Source: UBA830 sp038146925
Lineage (GTDB): Bacteria > Pseudomonadota > Alphaproteobacteria > MPNO01 > UBA830
Assembly (NCBI GenBank): GCA_038146925.1
Contig: JAYQSP010000005.1
Coordinates: 40,504-104,503 of the forward strand
Reading direction: 5' to 3'
DNA: 64,000 nucleotides
A program made the position numbers and the translations under genes. This document shows, piece by piece, positions 54,657 to 63,829 of the stretch (the first letter of the stretch is position 1; each line of letters starts with the position of its first letter). The notes beneath the pieces were generated by a model. The model had not been told where the DNA came from. It saw only the letters and a program-made list of their open reading frames with translations, and did not search any database.

Positions 54657-55122
54657 CCGCGACCTCGCCGAATTTCAGGGCGTATCGCCGTCGCTGGTCG
54701 CCAAGCTGTTTACCCAGTTGCAAAAAGCGGGAATCGTGTCGTCTGCGGAAGGCATTCGCGGCGGGTTCCGGCTTGCCAGGTCCGCGGATGAGATTTCGGT
54801 GTACGACGTGGTCCGTGCGTTGGAGGGCGACAAGCCGTTATTCCAGTGCCGCGAGATCCGGGCCAACTGCATCCTCTATGGCGACGATCCGCCGGCCTCT
54901 GCCACAAGGGGCGTGTGCAGCATTCATACCGTGATGCTGGAAGCCCAGGAACGCATGTTCGACGCCCTGCGCGGACATACGCTGGCGACCATCGCTGGCG
55001 ACGTCGACAACAAGACGACGGCCAAATACGCCGCCCTCAAACAGCAATGGTTCGACAACCGCGATGCGGAACGCCGTGTGCCGGCGCGTCTCCGGTCGAA
55101 AACGAAAAGAAACGGAACATGA
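54634..55122 (+). CDS. Rrf2-family transcriptional regulator, N-terminally truncated
   Basis: The 162-residue reading matches Rrf2 regulators from SRDLAEFQGVSPSLVAKLFTQL onward, including GIRGGFRLARSADEISVYDVV and three cysteines (FQCREIRANC, then RGVC) that bind an iron-sulfur cluster in relatives. The first 25-30 residues, including helix 1 of the winged helix, are absent; the DNA there encodes the SOD remnant on the other strand. Translation could begin at ATG 54634 with a short unrelated leader. Whether it still binds DNA is doubtful. Its stop overlaps the next ATG (ATGA). Confidence 0.75.
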   Translation: MPGLAMGSRDLAEFQGVSPSLVAKLFTQLQKAGIVSSAEGIRGGFRLARSADEISVYDVVRALEGDKPLFQCREIRANCILYGDDPPASATRGVCSIHTVMLEAQERMFDALRGHTLATIAGDVDNKTTAKYAALKQQWFDNRDAERRVPARLRSKTKRNGT

Positions 55123-56309
55123 GCGAAATTCTGATCATCGGCGGCGGCTTCGCCGGGCTGTCCGCAGCCATTGTCGCGGCCGACGAAATCCGCAGCGCCG
55201 CGCGCGGAGACCGCGTGACGCTGGTTTCCGACAGCGACATGATTACTATCCGGCCGCGCCTTTACGAGAAGGACCCCGATAGCTTGCGCGCGCCGCTGCG
55301 CCCGTCGCTGGATGCGGTCGGCGTCGCGTTCGTACTCGGCGCGGTGGAAGCCATCGACACGAATGCCCGAACTGTGGCGCTGACAGGTGGCCAGACGATC
55401 GGCTACGACCGGCTTGTCCTTGCGACGGGCAGCGAGTTGCCGCCTTTGCCGGTGCCGGGCGTGGCGGAACATACCTACAATATCGATACCTATGCTGGCG
55501 CCAAGGCGCTGGACGAGCATCTGTAGTCCATCGTGAAGATGCCGGATGCGCCGGGCCACGATACCTATGTCATCGTCGGCGGCGGCATGACCGGCATCGA
55601 GCTGGCCGCCCAAATGCGCAACCGCATCGCCCAGCATGGCGGCGACGACGTCGCACAGGCGGCGAAGGTGGTCCTTGTCGAGATGGCGGATGTGATAGGT
55701 CCCGAGTTCGGCGACAATCCGCGTCCCGTCATCGACGAGGCACTGGCCATTGCGGGCGTTGACCAACGTCTTGGTCGTGCGGTCGCGGGCTTTGACGAAA
55801 CGGGTGTCCTGCTACAGGACGGATCGCGCGTGGATGCGGCGACGGTCGTGGTCACCGTCGGGCTTCGTGCCAACGGGCTGACGGTGCAGATCCCCGGAGA
55901 CCGGGACGAACTGGGCCGGCTGACGGTGGGGGACGACCTGAAGGTCGCCGGTCTGACCGATGTGTACGCCACCGGAGACGTGGCCCGCGCCCGGGTCGAC
56001 GATGCGGGCAACGTGGCGCTGATGTCGTGCCAGCATGCTCGTACAATGGGTAAGTACGCCGGGTTGAACGCGGTGCGAGATCTTGCCGACGAGGCGCCGC
56101 GTCCCTATCGCCAGCAGGACTACACTACGTGCCTCGACCTCGGAAATTTCGGCGCCGTGTTCACCATGGGCTGGGACCGGGAGGTTCAGGCCACCGGCGC
56201 CGAGGCGAAGAAGCGCAAGCAGATGATCAACACCCAGTGGATCTACCCGCCAAGTGGCGATGCCGAGGAAGTCTTCGCCGCGATGCGGATCGACGAGCGG
56301 GGGCGGTAA
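55119..56309 (+). pseudogene. NADH-dehydrogenase-like flavoprotein with internal TAG
   Basis: The 396-codon frame from ATG 55119 encodes a pyridine-nucleotide-disulfide oxidoreductase of the NDH-2 type. It has LIIGGGFAGLSAA at the start, ATGSELPPLP, VIVGGGMTGIELAAQM and VYATGDVARA. A TAG at 55524-55526 (codon 136) interrupts it after AGAKALDEHL. Both sides are well conserved. TAG rules out selenocysteine, and pyrrolysine is implausible here. A GTG at 55533 could restart the second half, but that lacks the first FAD motif. So it is a nonsense mutation or one-base error. It is coupled to the truncated Rrf2 gene. Confidence 0.8.
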
Positions 56310-56312
56310 ACT

Positions 56313-57794
56313 TCAATCCAGCGGCGTCAGCCGGTCGGCCAGTTCGTGCTTCAGCACCTTGCCGACACCGCTTTTGGGGAGATCGTCGATCACGAATATC
56401 TCGCGCGGCAGTTTGTAGCGCGCGAGATTCTTGCGGCACCAAGCCAGTATTTCCTCCGTGTCGATGTTGCCGTTTCGCGCAACCACGAAGGCGGCGATCT
56501 CTTCGCCGAATTCCCGCGACGGCCAGGCTACGACGGCTGCGTCCAGGACCGTTGCATGCTGGTTCAGCACGTGTTCGATCTCCGCCGGGTATACGTTCAC
56601 GCCGCCGCGAATGATCAGATCCTTCGCGCGACCGGCGAGGAACAGGTACCCCGCGTCGTCGCGCCATCCCAGATCGCCGGGATAGTACCAGCCGTCGCGG
56701 AACGCCGTCTTGCTGGCTTCGGGATCGTTGTGATAGCCGGTCGCTGTGCCGGGATGCTTGTAGCGGATACGTCCGATCTCTCCGGGCGGCAGCGACGTAT
56801 CGTCGTCGCCCGCGATATCTATTTCCGCGCCAAAGACGGGCCGACCGACGGATCCAGATACTTCCGGCGGGTCGTGCCAGAACAGTGCGGTCGCCCCGCC
56901 GCCATCCGTGGAGCCGTAGAAATTGAGATACCAGGGACACACGTTGCGCATCAGCGCATCGCGTTCTTCCGCATGCAGTATCGAGCCTGTCGAAAACAGC
57001 ATGTCGAGCCCCGGCATCAGCAGCTTGCCGTCGTCGCGCGGCGGCATGTCGAGTACACGGCGCAGCAGGGTCGGGACAAGGAACATTTTTGTTGCCCCGT
57101 TCCGGTCGGCGAAATCGATCAGATCCGGCATCTCGTAGGGTGGCGGAAACAGCAGAGCCGTTCCGCCGGCATAGATGGCGCACATAGAGTACCCGCGGCT
57201 GCCGCCGAAATAGAGCGGCGTGGCGCACAGATATTTCGTGCGTTCGGTAAACCCGAGGGTGACGAAATAGATCATGAACCGGGCGAAGAACTGATCGTGG
57301 GTGATCAGCGGACCCTTGGGGATACCGGTGGTGCCCGACGACAGGGCGAGCAGCATCGGCGGATCGCCGTCTGCAAGGTCTGTGGCGTCGGGGTCTGCGG
57401 CGTCGGCCGCGCTTCGCCAGTCTGTGTCGGTTTTGACAGACTGCCAGTCGCCGCCGATGCGTGCGAAGGGGTCTTCCGGTTCCGACAGAACCACCCGGGG
57501 ATCGAAAAACTCCGCCAGGCGGGATTTTTCCTCGACCGTCCAGCGCCAATCCATCGGCAGGGCCGCTGCGCCGATCCGCGCCAGGGCGAACAGGGCGGCG
57601 AGATGTTCCGGGTTGTCCTTCAGGTTGACGCCGACGATGTCGCCCCGCGTCACGCCCAACTCCGCGAGCCGGGTCGCACGTCGGCAGACCATGTCGCGGA
57701 ATTCGGCGTGGGTGATGACGATGTCGCGCGTCACGACGGCGGGCAGGCGCGGTCGTCGCAAAGCATTCGTGTCGAGCGGTTCGGCAAGGTTCAT
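56313..57794 (-). CDS. AMP-dependent acyl-CoA synthetase/ligase
   Basis: This 493-residue enzyme activates a carboxylic acid to its CoA thioester through an acyl-adenylate. The AMP-binding motif is LALSSGTTGIPKGPLITH (residues near 160). Later conserved parts are FYGSTDGGGATALFW, RDGWYYPGDLGWRDDAGYLFLAGRAKDLIIRGG and the Lys at the C-terminal hinge, PKSGVGKVLKHEL, which should be the catalytic lysine. The start is ATG 57794. The acid substrate is not evident. Confidence 0.9.
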   Translation of the reverse strand: MNLAEPLDTNALRRPRLPAVVTRDIVITHAEFRDMVCRRATRLAELGVTRGDIVGVNLKDNPEHLAALFALARIGAAALPMDWRWTVEEKSRLAEFFDPRVVLSEPEDPFARIGGDWQSVKTDTDWRSAADAADPDATDLADGDPPMLLALSSGTTGIPKGPLITHDQFFARFMIYFVTLGFTERTKYLCATPLYFGGSRGYSMCAIYAGGTALLFPPPYEMPDLIDFADRNGATKMFLVPTLLRRVLDMPPRDDGKLLMPGLDMLFSTGSILHAEERDALMRNVCPWYLNFYGSTDGGGATALFWHDPPEVSGSVGRPVFGAEIDIAGDDDTSLPPGEIGRIRYKHPGTATGYHNDPEASKTAFRDGWYYPGDLGWRDDAGYLFLAGRAKDLIIRGGVNVYPAEIEHVLNQHATVLDAAVVAWPSREFGEEIAAFVVARNGNIDTEEILAWCRKNLARYKLPREIFVIDDLPKSGVGKVLKHELADRLTPLD

Positions 57795-57854
57795 GCCGCT
57801 ATCATAAACTCAATTTTGATGTCCGCGAGAGAGAGGTTCGATGAAAACGATCGG

Positions 57855-58373
57855 TCAGGCCGCGGAATCCAGTTCTTTCGGGCGGGTGAAACCGACAAGT
57901 TCACCGGCGCCAGGTCGGATATCGGCCCATATATCGACATCGAAGTCGAAAACGGTCAGCGCAGCGGTCGGGTACTTGCCGAACGGATTGGCGTTTTTGA
58001 TGCCCCGGCCGACCAGTCCAAGCGCCAGGGTCAGCACGCCGGGATTGTGGCTGATCAGGATGGCGCTGGGATGTCCGTTGTCGATTTCCCGGATGAGATC
58101 CAGCATGGCGCGGGGGTCCGGGTGATAAAGTTCCGGCAGGAATTCCTCGATCGTCTCGCAGGGCAGGGCATCCCGGATATAATGCCAGGTCTCCACCGCG
58201 CGCCGTGCCGGCGAACAAAGCGCCACCGACGGGCGGTAGTTCAGGCTGCGCATGTACTGGCCCATCAGGGGCGCGGCCCGGCGCCCGCGCGGAGCAAGCC
58301 TGCGGTCGAAATCGTCCTGGTCGGGCAACTCCCACGAAGATTTTGCGTGCCGAATTATGAACAGACGTTTCAT
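57855..58373 (-). CDS. SixA-type histidine phosphatase
   Basis: This 172-residue protein has the phosphoglycerate-mutase fold with the catalytic motif RHAKSSW near residue 10 and a second His in SHNPGVL (near residue 115). The segments RGRRAAPLMGQYM and CSPARRAVETW are typical of SixA, which dephosphorylates phosphohistidine on signalling proteins. I prefer the ATG at 58373 (MKRLFIIRHAK) over one seven codons earlier. It lies between the acyl-CoA ligase and tcuA. Phosphatase substrate unknown. Confidence 0.88.
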   Translation of the reverse strand: MKRLFIIRHAKSSWELPDQDDFDRRLAPRGRRAAPLMGQYMRSLNYRPSVALCSPARRAVETWHYIRDALPCETIEEFLPELYHPDPRAMLDLIREIDNGHPSAILISHNPGVLTLALGLVGRGIKNANPFGKYPTAALTVFDFDVDIWADIRPGAGELVGFTRPKELDSAA

Positions 58374-58543
58374 TGCGTGCGGGCACCTTTGCAATAAGCG
58401 CCGGTTTACGGCGCTTATGCGACAATGTCATGACAATTTCCCAGAGGAAAGGTTGCGGAAATCCACCGCGCGCCATTGCAAGAAGCAACCCGACGCGGCA
58501 AAAAGAACCTTCTATCCGATAGATCACAGGCATTCATGGGTAA

Positions 58544-59941
58544 ATGGTGGATCTGACGCAGAAATTCGATGTGCTCGTCATCGGCGGGGGAAATGCCGCG
58601 CTATGCGCCGCAATCAGCGCCCGGCTGGAGGGCGCTTCCGTCCTCGTGCTGGAACGGGCGGAAAAATACTATCGCGGCGGCAATACGCGCCATACGCGGA
58701 ACATGCGCTGCGCCCACGATGCGGCGACCGACACGCTGACCGGCCCCTATCCGGAAGACGAGCTGTTCCAGGATCTGCTCCGCGTGACCGAGGGCGAAAC
58801 CGACGAGGAACTCGCGCGGCACATGATCCACGAATCCAAGGACATGCTGAACTGGATCGTCGAACAGGGCGTGAAATTCCAGCCGCCGCTGGGCGGAACC
58901 TTGGGACTTGGGCGAACGAATTCGTTTTTCCTCGGCGGCGGCCGGGCGATGCTCAATGCGCTCTACAACACCGCCGACCGGATCGGCGTCGACGTGCTGT
59001 ACGAGGCCGAAGTCACGGCGATGGATATCCGGGACGGGATGTTCGTCTCCGCCACGGCGCGTATAAACGGCAAGGACGAAACGGTCCGCGCCGGCGCACT
59101 GGTCGCGGCGGCGGGCGGGTTCGAATCCAATATCGAGTGGCTCGCCGAATACTGGGGCGAGGCTGCGCGCAATTTCCTGATCCGCGGCACTGCCAACAAT
59201 CAGGGAACCATTCTGAAAATGCTGCTCGATGCGGGCGTCAGGCGGATTGGCGACCCCACGCAGTGTCATGCGGTGGCGATCGACGCCCGCGCTCCCCAGT
59301 ACGACGGCGGTATTATCACCCGGCTGGACTGCGTTGTGTTCGGGATCGTGGTCAACAAGAACGCGGAACGGTTCTACGACGAGGGCGAGGACATCTGGCC
59401 CAAACGCTATGCCATCTGGGGGCGGTTGGTGGCGCAGCAACCCGACCAGATCGCCTATATCGTGTTCGATCATTCGGTACTGACCAAGTTCATGCCTTCG
59501 CTGTTTCCGCCTATAAAGGCGGATACCGTGAAGGAACTGGCGGAGAAGCTGAAGATTCCCGCAAACACCCTCGAGAAAACGGTCGCTGGTTTCAACGAGG
59601 CAGTGGTCGACGGGACATTCGATCACACCATCCTGGACGATTGCCACACCGAAGGGCTTGATCCGCCCAAGACCCACTGGGCGCAGCGGCTGGAAACGCC
59701 GCCGTACTACGCCTACCCGGTGCGGCCGGGCATCACTTTCACCTATCTCGGCACGCGCGTGAACAAGGAAGCACGCATGATCATGGACGACGGCACGCCG
59801 GCCGGAAACATGTTCGCGGCCGGGGAAATCATGTCCGGCAACGTGCTCGGCAAGGGCTATGCCGCCGGCATCGGCATGACCATCGGCTCCGTTTTCGGCC
59901 GTATCGCGGGCAGGGAGGCCGCGCATAATGCCCGCAACTGA
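58544..59941 (+). CDS. tcuA: FAD-dependent tricarballylate dehydrogenase TcuA-like
   Basis: This 465-residue flavoprotein oxidises tricarballylate (or a related tricarboxylate) to cis-aconitate. The FAD motif VLVIGGGNAALCAAISARLEG opens the protein, with EKYYRGGNTRHTRNMRC after it. The C-terminus has GNMFAAGEIMSGNVLGKGYAAG. It belongs to the fumarate-reductase-like flavoproteins. It overlaps tcuB by 14 bases, and the pair is the known TcuA-TcuB electron couple. The start is ATG 58544. Confidence 0.88.
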   Translation: MVDLTQKFDVLVIGGGNAALCAAISARLEGASVLVLERAEKYYRGGNTRHTRNMRCAHDAATDTLTGPYPEDELFQDLLRVTEGETDEELARHMIHESKDMLNWIVEQGVKFQPPLGGTLGLGRTNSFFLGGGRAMLNALYNTADRIGVDVLYEAEVTAMDIRDGMFVSATARINGKDETVRAGALVAAAGGFESNIEWLAEYWGEAARNFLIRGTANNQGTILKMLLDAGVRRIGDPTQCHAVAIDARAPQYDGGIITRLDCVVFGIVVNKNAERFYDEGEDIWPKRYAIWGRLVAQQPDQIAYIVFDHSVLTKFMPSLFPPIKADTVKELAEKLKIPANTLEKTVAGFNEAVVDGTFDHTILDDCHTEGLDPPKTHWAQRLETPPYYAYPVRPGITFTYLGTRVNKEARMIMDDGTPAGNMFAAGEIMSGNVLGKGYAAGIGMTIGSVFGRIAGREAAHNARN

Positions 59942-61103
59942 CCAGACAACCGATTTCGACCCGCTCGCCAAACCGGCAAAGGCCGGGCTGGGCGACGTGC
60001 CCAACGGGACCGAGGCGCTGACGGAGGTCGGCCGCCTGATGACGGTGTGCAATTCCTGCCGCTACTGCGAGGGGCTATGCGCCGTGTTTCCGGCGATGAT
60101 CGCGCGCCGCGATTTTCCCGACGGGGATCTGAACTACATGGCTAATCTGTGCCACGGTTGTGGTGCGTGTTTCTACGATTGCCAGTTCTCGCCGCCGCAT
60201 CAGTTCGACGTAAACGTGCCGCGGGCGATGGCAAGGGCCCGTGCCGAATCCTATCAGGCCTATGCCTGGCCGCGGATGTTTGCCGGCCTTTTCGCCCGCA
60301 ACGGGCTGGCGATCAGCATCATTGCGGCGCTGAGCGTGGCCGTGTTCATCGCCGGTTTCGCCGCCTGGAACGATCCGTCGGTGCTGTACGGCACTCATAC
60401 GGGGCCAGGCTCCTTCTACAAGCTGATGCCGCACAACGCGATGGTGGCGCTGTTCGGCGCCGTGTTCCTGTATGCGATCCTCGCGACGATCATGGGCGCG
60501 CGGGCGTTCTGGCGCGATATCGGCGAACCGGCGGAGACGCTGTCGGACTCGCGATCCCTGTGGCAGGCGATGAAAGACGCCGGCAAGCTGCGCTATCTCG
60601 ACGGTGGCGGCGCGGATTGCCAGGCGGACGAAAACGACACGCCGGATCACCGGCGGTTCTATCACCACTGCACGTTTTACGGTTTCCTGCTGTGCTTTGC
60701 CGCGACGTCGGTAGCGACGCTGTATCATTACCTGCTGGGACGCGAGGCGCCGTACCCCTGGTACGACCTGCCGGTGCTGCTGGGCACCATCGGCGGCATC
60801 GGGTTGCTGATCGGGCCGGTTGGTTTGCTGAAAGCAAAGTTCACGCGCGATCCCGACATGCAGGATAAAGATCGTTTCGGCATGGATGTGGCGTTTCTGG
60901 CGATGCTGTTCCTGACCAGCCTGACCGGGCTGGCGCTGCTGGTGCTGCGCGACACGCCGGCCATGGGTATGCTGCTGGCGCTGCATCTGGGGGTCGTATT
61001 CGGGCTGTTCTTCACGATGCCCTATGGCAAGTTCGTCCACGGCATTTACCGCTACCTGGCCTTGGTGCGCTACGCTAGGGAAAGCAGCCCGGAGAACGGC
61101 TAG
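59928..61103 (+). CDS. tcuB: TcuB-like iron-sulfur membrane protein
   Basis: This 391-residue protein takes electrons from TcuA to the quinone pool. Two [4Fe-4S]/Cys motifs, CNSCRYCEGLCAVFP near residue 40 and CHGCGACFYDCQFSPPHQF near residue 75, come first. Several membrane helices follow (for example near residues 125-145 and 180-195), and the C-terminus has HLGVVFGLFFTMPYGKFVHG with His that may bind haem. It overlaps tcuA and precedes the PrpF/GalD-type gene by 52 bases. Confidence 0.87.
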   Translation: MPATDQTTDFDPLAKPAKAGLGDVPNGTEALTEVGRLMTVCNSCRYCEGLCAVFPAMIARRDFPDGDLNYMANLCHGCGACFYDCQFSPPHQFDVNVPRAMARARAESYQAYAWPRMFAGLFARNGLAISIIAALSVAVFIAGFAAWNDPSVLYGTHTGPGSFYKLMPHNAMVALFGAVFLYAILATIMGARAFWRDIGEPAETLSDSRSLWQAMKDAGKLRYLDGGGADCQADENDTPDHRRFYHHCTFYGFLLCFAATSVATLYHYLLGREAPYPWYDLPVLLGTIGGIGLLIGPVGLLKAKFTRDPDMQDKDRFGMDVAFLAMLFLTSLTGLALLVLRDTPAMGMLLALHLGVVFGLFFTMPYGKFVHGIYRYLALVRYARESSPENG

Positions 61104-61155
61104 CCGACCGGCCCTGCACCGGCGTTAGTCCCCAGCTAAAGCGGAGGCTTTAATC

Positions 61156-62244
61156 ATGCAAAGTTCCATTCCGGCGGTATTCATGCGCGGCGGCACCTCC
61201 CGCGGCCTGTATTTCAGCAAGGCCGATCTGCCCGATAACCGCGACCTGTGGGACGATATTCTTTTGAAAGCGTTCGGATCGCCCGATCCGCGACAGGTGG
61301 ACGGCGTCGGCGGTACGACGTCTGTTACCAGCAAAACCTGTATTCTCTCGCCGTCGGAACGCGACGACTGCGATATCGACTATTTTTTCGCCCAGCTTGC
61401 CGTTGATGAAGCCAAAGTCGATTACGCGCCGACCTGCGGCAACATGCTGGCAGGCGTCGGACCCTATGCCATTGAGACCGGAATGATTCAGGCACAGGAC
61501 GGCGAGACCCGTGTACGTATCCATCAGGTGAACACGGGCGGGCTGGTGGAGGCCGTGGTTCCCACCCCTGGAGGTCAGGTAGAGTACGAAGGCGAATTCG
61601 CGATCGACGGTGTGCCGGGAACGGCGGCACCCATTCTGCTCAATTTCATGAATGTCGTCGGCGCACGCACGGGAAAACTGTTTCCGACCGGCGAGAAGAC
61701 GGAAACCATCGACGGCGTCGATGTCACCATCATCGACGCGGCCATGCCATGCATGATCATGCGGGCCGCCGATGTCGGAAAAACCGGCTATGAATCTGCG
61801 GCCGCAATCGACGCCGACACGGCATTCTTCGAACGTGTCGAGGCGATGCGGCTGGAAGCCGGCCGCCGCATGGGACTGGGCGATGTGTCAGGGCAGGTCC
61901 AGCCCAAGATCATCATCGCCGCGCCGCCGCGCGATGGCGGAGTGATCGCGTCACGTTACTTCGTGCCGGATAAGACGCACGAGACCCATGCGATCACCGG
62001 CGGCATCGCCCTCGCGTATGCGTCCGTCACACCCGGTACGGTCGTCGAACCGCTGGCCGATTTGCCGGCGGGGGACGATCGGCCGCAGTTCTCTATCGAA
62101 CATCCGGCGGGTCAGCTGCATCTGGCGCTGACATTGAGCGATGGCGACGGCGGCAGGAAACTTGAAGCCGCCGGCATTACCCGAACGGCGCGGATGATCA
62201 TGCAGGGATCCGTCATGGTCCCGGCCCGGCTTCTTCGGGTTTAG
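61156..62244 (+). CDS. PrpF/4-oxalomesaconate tautomerase family protein
   Basis: This 362-residue isomerase is of the PrpF superfamily, close to GalD (4-oxalomesaconate tautomerase). The N-terminus IPAVFMRGGTSRGLYFSKADLP and DGVGGTTSVTSKTCILSPS are signature-like, and APTCGNMLAGVGPYAIE carries the catalytic Cys. Related enzymes shift double bases in aconitate-like acids (PrpF) or in the gallate pathway (GalD). With TcuAB upstream, isomerisation of an aconitate-type product is plausible. A clear GGAGG site precedes it. Naming it galD would go beyond the evidence. Confidence 0.85.
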   Translation: MQSSIPAVFMRGGTSRGLYFSKADLPDNRDLWDDILLKAFGSPDPRQVDGVGGTTSVTSKTCILSPSERDDCDIDYFFAQLAVDEAKVDYAPTCGNMLAGVGPYAIETGMIQAQDGETRVRIHQVNTGGLVEAVVPTPGGQVEYEGEFAIDGVPGTAAPILLNFMNVVGARTGKLFPTGEKTETIDGVDVTIIDAAMPCMIMRAADVGKTGYESAAAIDADTAFFERVEAMRLEAGRRMGLGDVSGQVQPKIIIAAPPRDGGVIASRYFVPDKTHETHAITGGIALAYASVTPGTVVEPLADLPAGDDRPQFSIEHPAGQLHLALTLSDGDGGRKLEAAGITRTARMIMQGSVMVPARLLRV

Positions 62245-62266
62245 AAACCGGTTTTATCGGCGACCC

Positions 62267-63061
62267 CTAGCCAAATCCCCTGGCCGAGCCTCCGTCGACG
62301 CGGATATTGGCACCGGTGGTATAGCCCGCGCGGTCGCTGGCGATAAACGCGACCATGGCGCCGAATTCGTCCGGCGTGCCGAACCGGCGCGCCAGCGTCG
62401 CGGCTTCGCGGGCGGCGAGTTCTTCTTCGCCGGATATCCCCTTGAGCGCACCGCGCTGTTCGGCGGTGGAGACCGTCCGGTCGGTGCGCACGGCGGACGG
62501 CGACACGATGTTTACCGTCACGCCGTCGGCAATCACTTCGCCCGCCAGTGTCTTGCAGTAATTGGCCATGCCGCCGCGATAGAGATTCGACAGCACGTTA
62601 TTGGGGATCGGTTCGCCGATGGCAGGTGCGCCGACCAGGACGACGCGGCCCCAGCCGCGTTCCCGCATGCCGGGCATGACCAGCTGCATCATCCGGATAA
62701 GGCTGAACATCATCATGTTGGCATGGCCCGCCAGTTCGTCTTCGGTCACTTCGACCGCCTTGCGGAGCGGCGGGCCGCCGTGATTGAGCACCAGGATATC
62801 GGGCGCGCCGTCCAGTGCCGAACGGGCCGCGTCCAGCAGCGCGTTCATATTCGCGGGATTCGACAAATCGCCCGCAAATCCCGCCGTGGGCGTCCCGGTG
62901 TCGTCTGCGATGCGTCGGGCGGCGTCGGCCGCCCTGTCGCCGTTCGACCCGCTCACGCAGACCCGGACGCCCTCGCGCGCCAGCGCGAGCGCAGATGCGA
63001 ATCCCAGCCCGCCGCTGGCGGCGAGCAACAACGCGCGTTTGCCTTCTATTCCAAGGTCCAT
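62267..63061 (-). CDS. Short-chain dehydrogenase-like protein, atypical active site
   Basis: This 264-residue SDR has the fold motifs LAASGGLGFASALALAREG and LNHGGPPLRKAVE. The catalytic region reads VLSNLYRGGMANYCKTLAGE, where the usual YxxxK spacing is replaced by Y followed eleven residues on by K (KTL). This is the pattern of a known subgroup, so it may be active with a different mechanism. The end is TTGANIRVDGGSARGFG. I start at ATG 63061 (MDLGIEGKRALL). Convergent with the PrpF-family gene; substrate unknown. Confidence 0.78.
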   Translation of the reverse strand: MDLGIEGKRALLLAASGGLGFASALALAREGVRVCVSGSNGDRAADAARRIADDTGTPTAGFAGDLSNPANMNALLDAARSALDGAPDILVLNHGGPPLRKAVEVTEDELAGHANMMMFSLIRMMQLVMPGMRERGWGRVVLVGAPAIGEPIPNNVLSNLYRGGMANYCKTLAGEVIADGVTVNIVSPSAVRTDRTVSTAEQRGALKGISGEEELAAREAATLARRFGTPDEFGAMVAFIASDRAGYTTGANIRVDGGSARGFG

Positions 63062-63142
63062 TCCGACCAACCTCTGTTCCGGAAACAAGTCGGGCGGATA
63101 CCTGCCGGCACCCGCCCGAATTTCAGCCTTTAAACGATCGAC

Positions 63143-63766
63143 TTATCTGATCGGCGAGAACGGCGCCGCCAGCACGATCTTGTTGGCCTGGGTCTGCAAG
63201 GTTTCCTTGCGGCCCTTCGGCGGCCAGATGCCTTTGGCCATCGCCTCGGCCCGTACCTCGGCGCGGTGTTCGAGGCTCTCATACGCCCAGATGTGCACGA
63301 ACTTGTTCAGGCTGCCGGCATCGGTGTGCATCGCCATGACCAGTTCCGAGATCTCGGTCCGCGCGCCGATGGCTTTCTCCCAGCTTTTGTAAAGTTCCGG
63401 AATCATGCCCGGAATGATCTGGTATTCGCGCCATTCGAAGATCGGACCCTTGTTGCCCTTCGCGAAGGTCGGGGTGAAAGGCGACGGCACGAACAGTTCG
63501 GATTGCATGTGTTCCTGCAGGTGTCCCACTTTCGGCGGCCATGCGTACTTCTTGTCCTTGACCGACCGTGCGCGTTTCTTGTCGCGCTCGTCCGCGTTCT
63601 TGTAGGGCCAGATGTGGATGACCTCGTTCAGCGGGCCGATCTCGGTATAGAAGAAGGCTGAGATCTTGGACAGGCTCTGACGTTTCTCATAGGCCTTGCC
63701 GAACGTGTCGATGAATTCCGGCACGCCCCGCGGCTTCAGGCGATAGGTTCTTGCTTCGTAGATCAT
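63143..63766 (-). CDS. NIPSNAP family protein
   Basis: This 207-residue protein carries two ferredoxin-like NIPSNAP domains. The first begins MIYEARTYRLKPRGVPEFI, the second includes GPIFEWREYQIIPGMIPEL. Both have the conserved acidic and aromatic residues of the family, and FVHIWAYESLEHRAEVRAEA is typical. Function unknown. The gene lies 64 bases after the TRAP permease gene, same strand, and is probably its downstream operon member. Confidence 0.85.
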   Translation of the reverse strand: MIYEARTYRLKPRGVPEFIDTFGKAYEKRQSLSKISAFFYTEIGPLNEVIHIWPYKNADERDKKRARSVKDKKYAWPPKVGHLQEHMQSELFVPSPFTPTFAKGNKGPIFEWREYQIIPGMIPELYKSWEKAIGARTEISELVMAMHTDAGSLNKFVHIWAYESLEHRAEVRAEAMAKGIWPPKGRKETLQTQANKIVLAAPFSPIR

Positions 63767-63829
63767 GGTCGCTCCCTTTCTCTGGATATTCTGCGTTGTT
63801 GGTAGAGGATTTCGATTCTGCCCGCCAGC

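Noticed and set aside
55524..55526. TAG as pyrrolysine
   Set aside because: No pyl genes are seen, the organism type does not fit, and the interrupted protein family has no Pyl members that I know.
56346..58397. A 683-codon open frame antisense to the acyl-CoA ligase and phosphatase genes
   Set aside because: It is rich in Arg, His, Gln and Gly and contains no recognisable domain. Such frames arise opposite GC-rich genes with strong codon bias.
58601..60052. A 483-codon open frame antisense to tcuA
   Set aside because: It has no domain or ribosome site, and tcuA on the other strand is clearly real.
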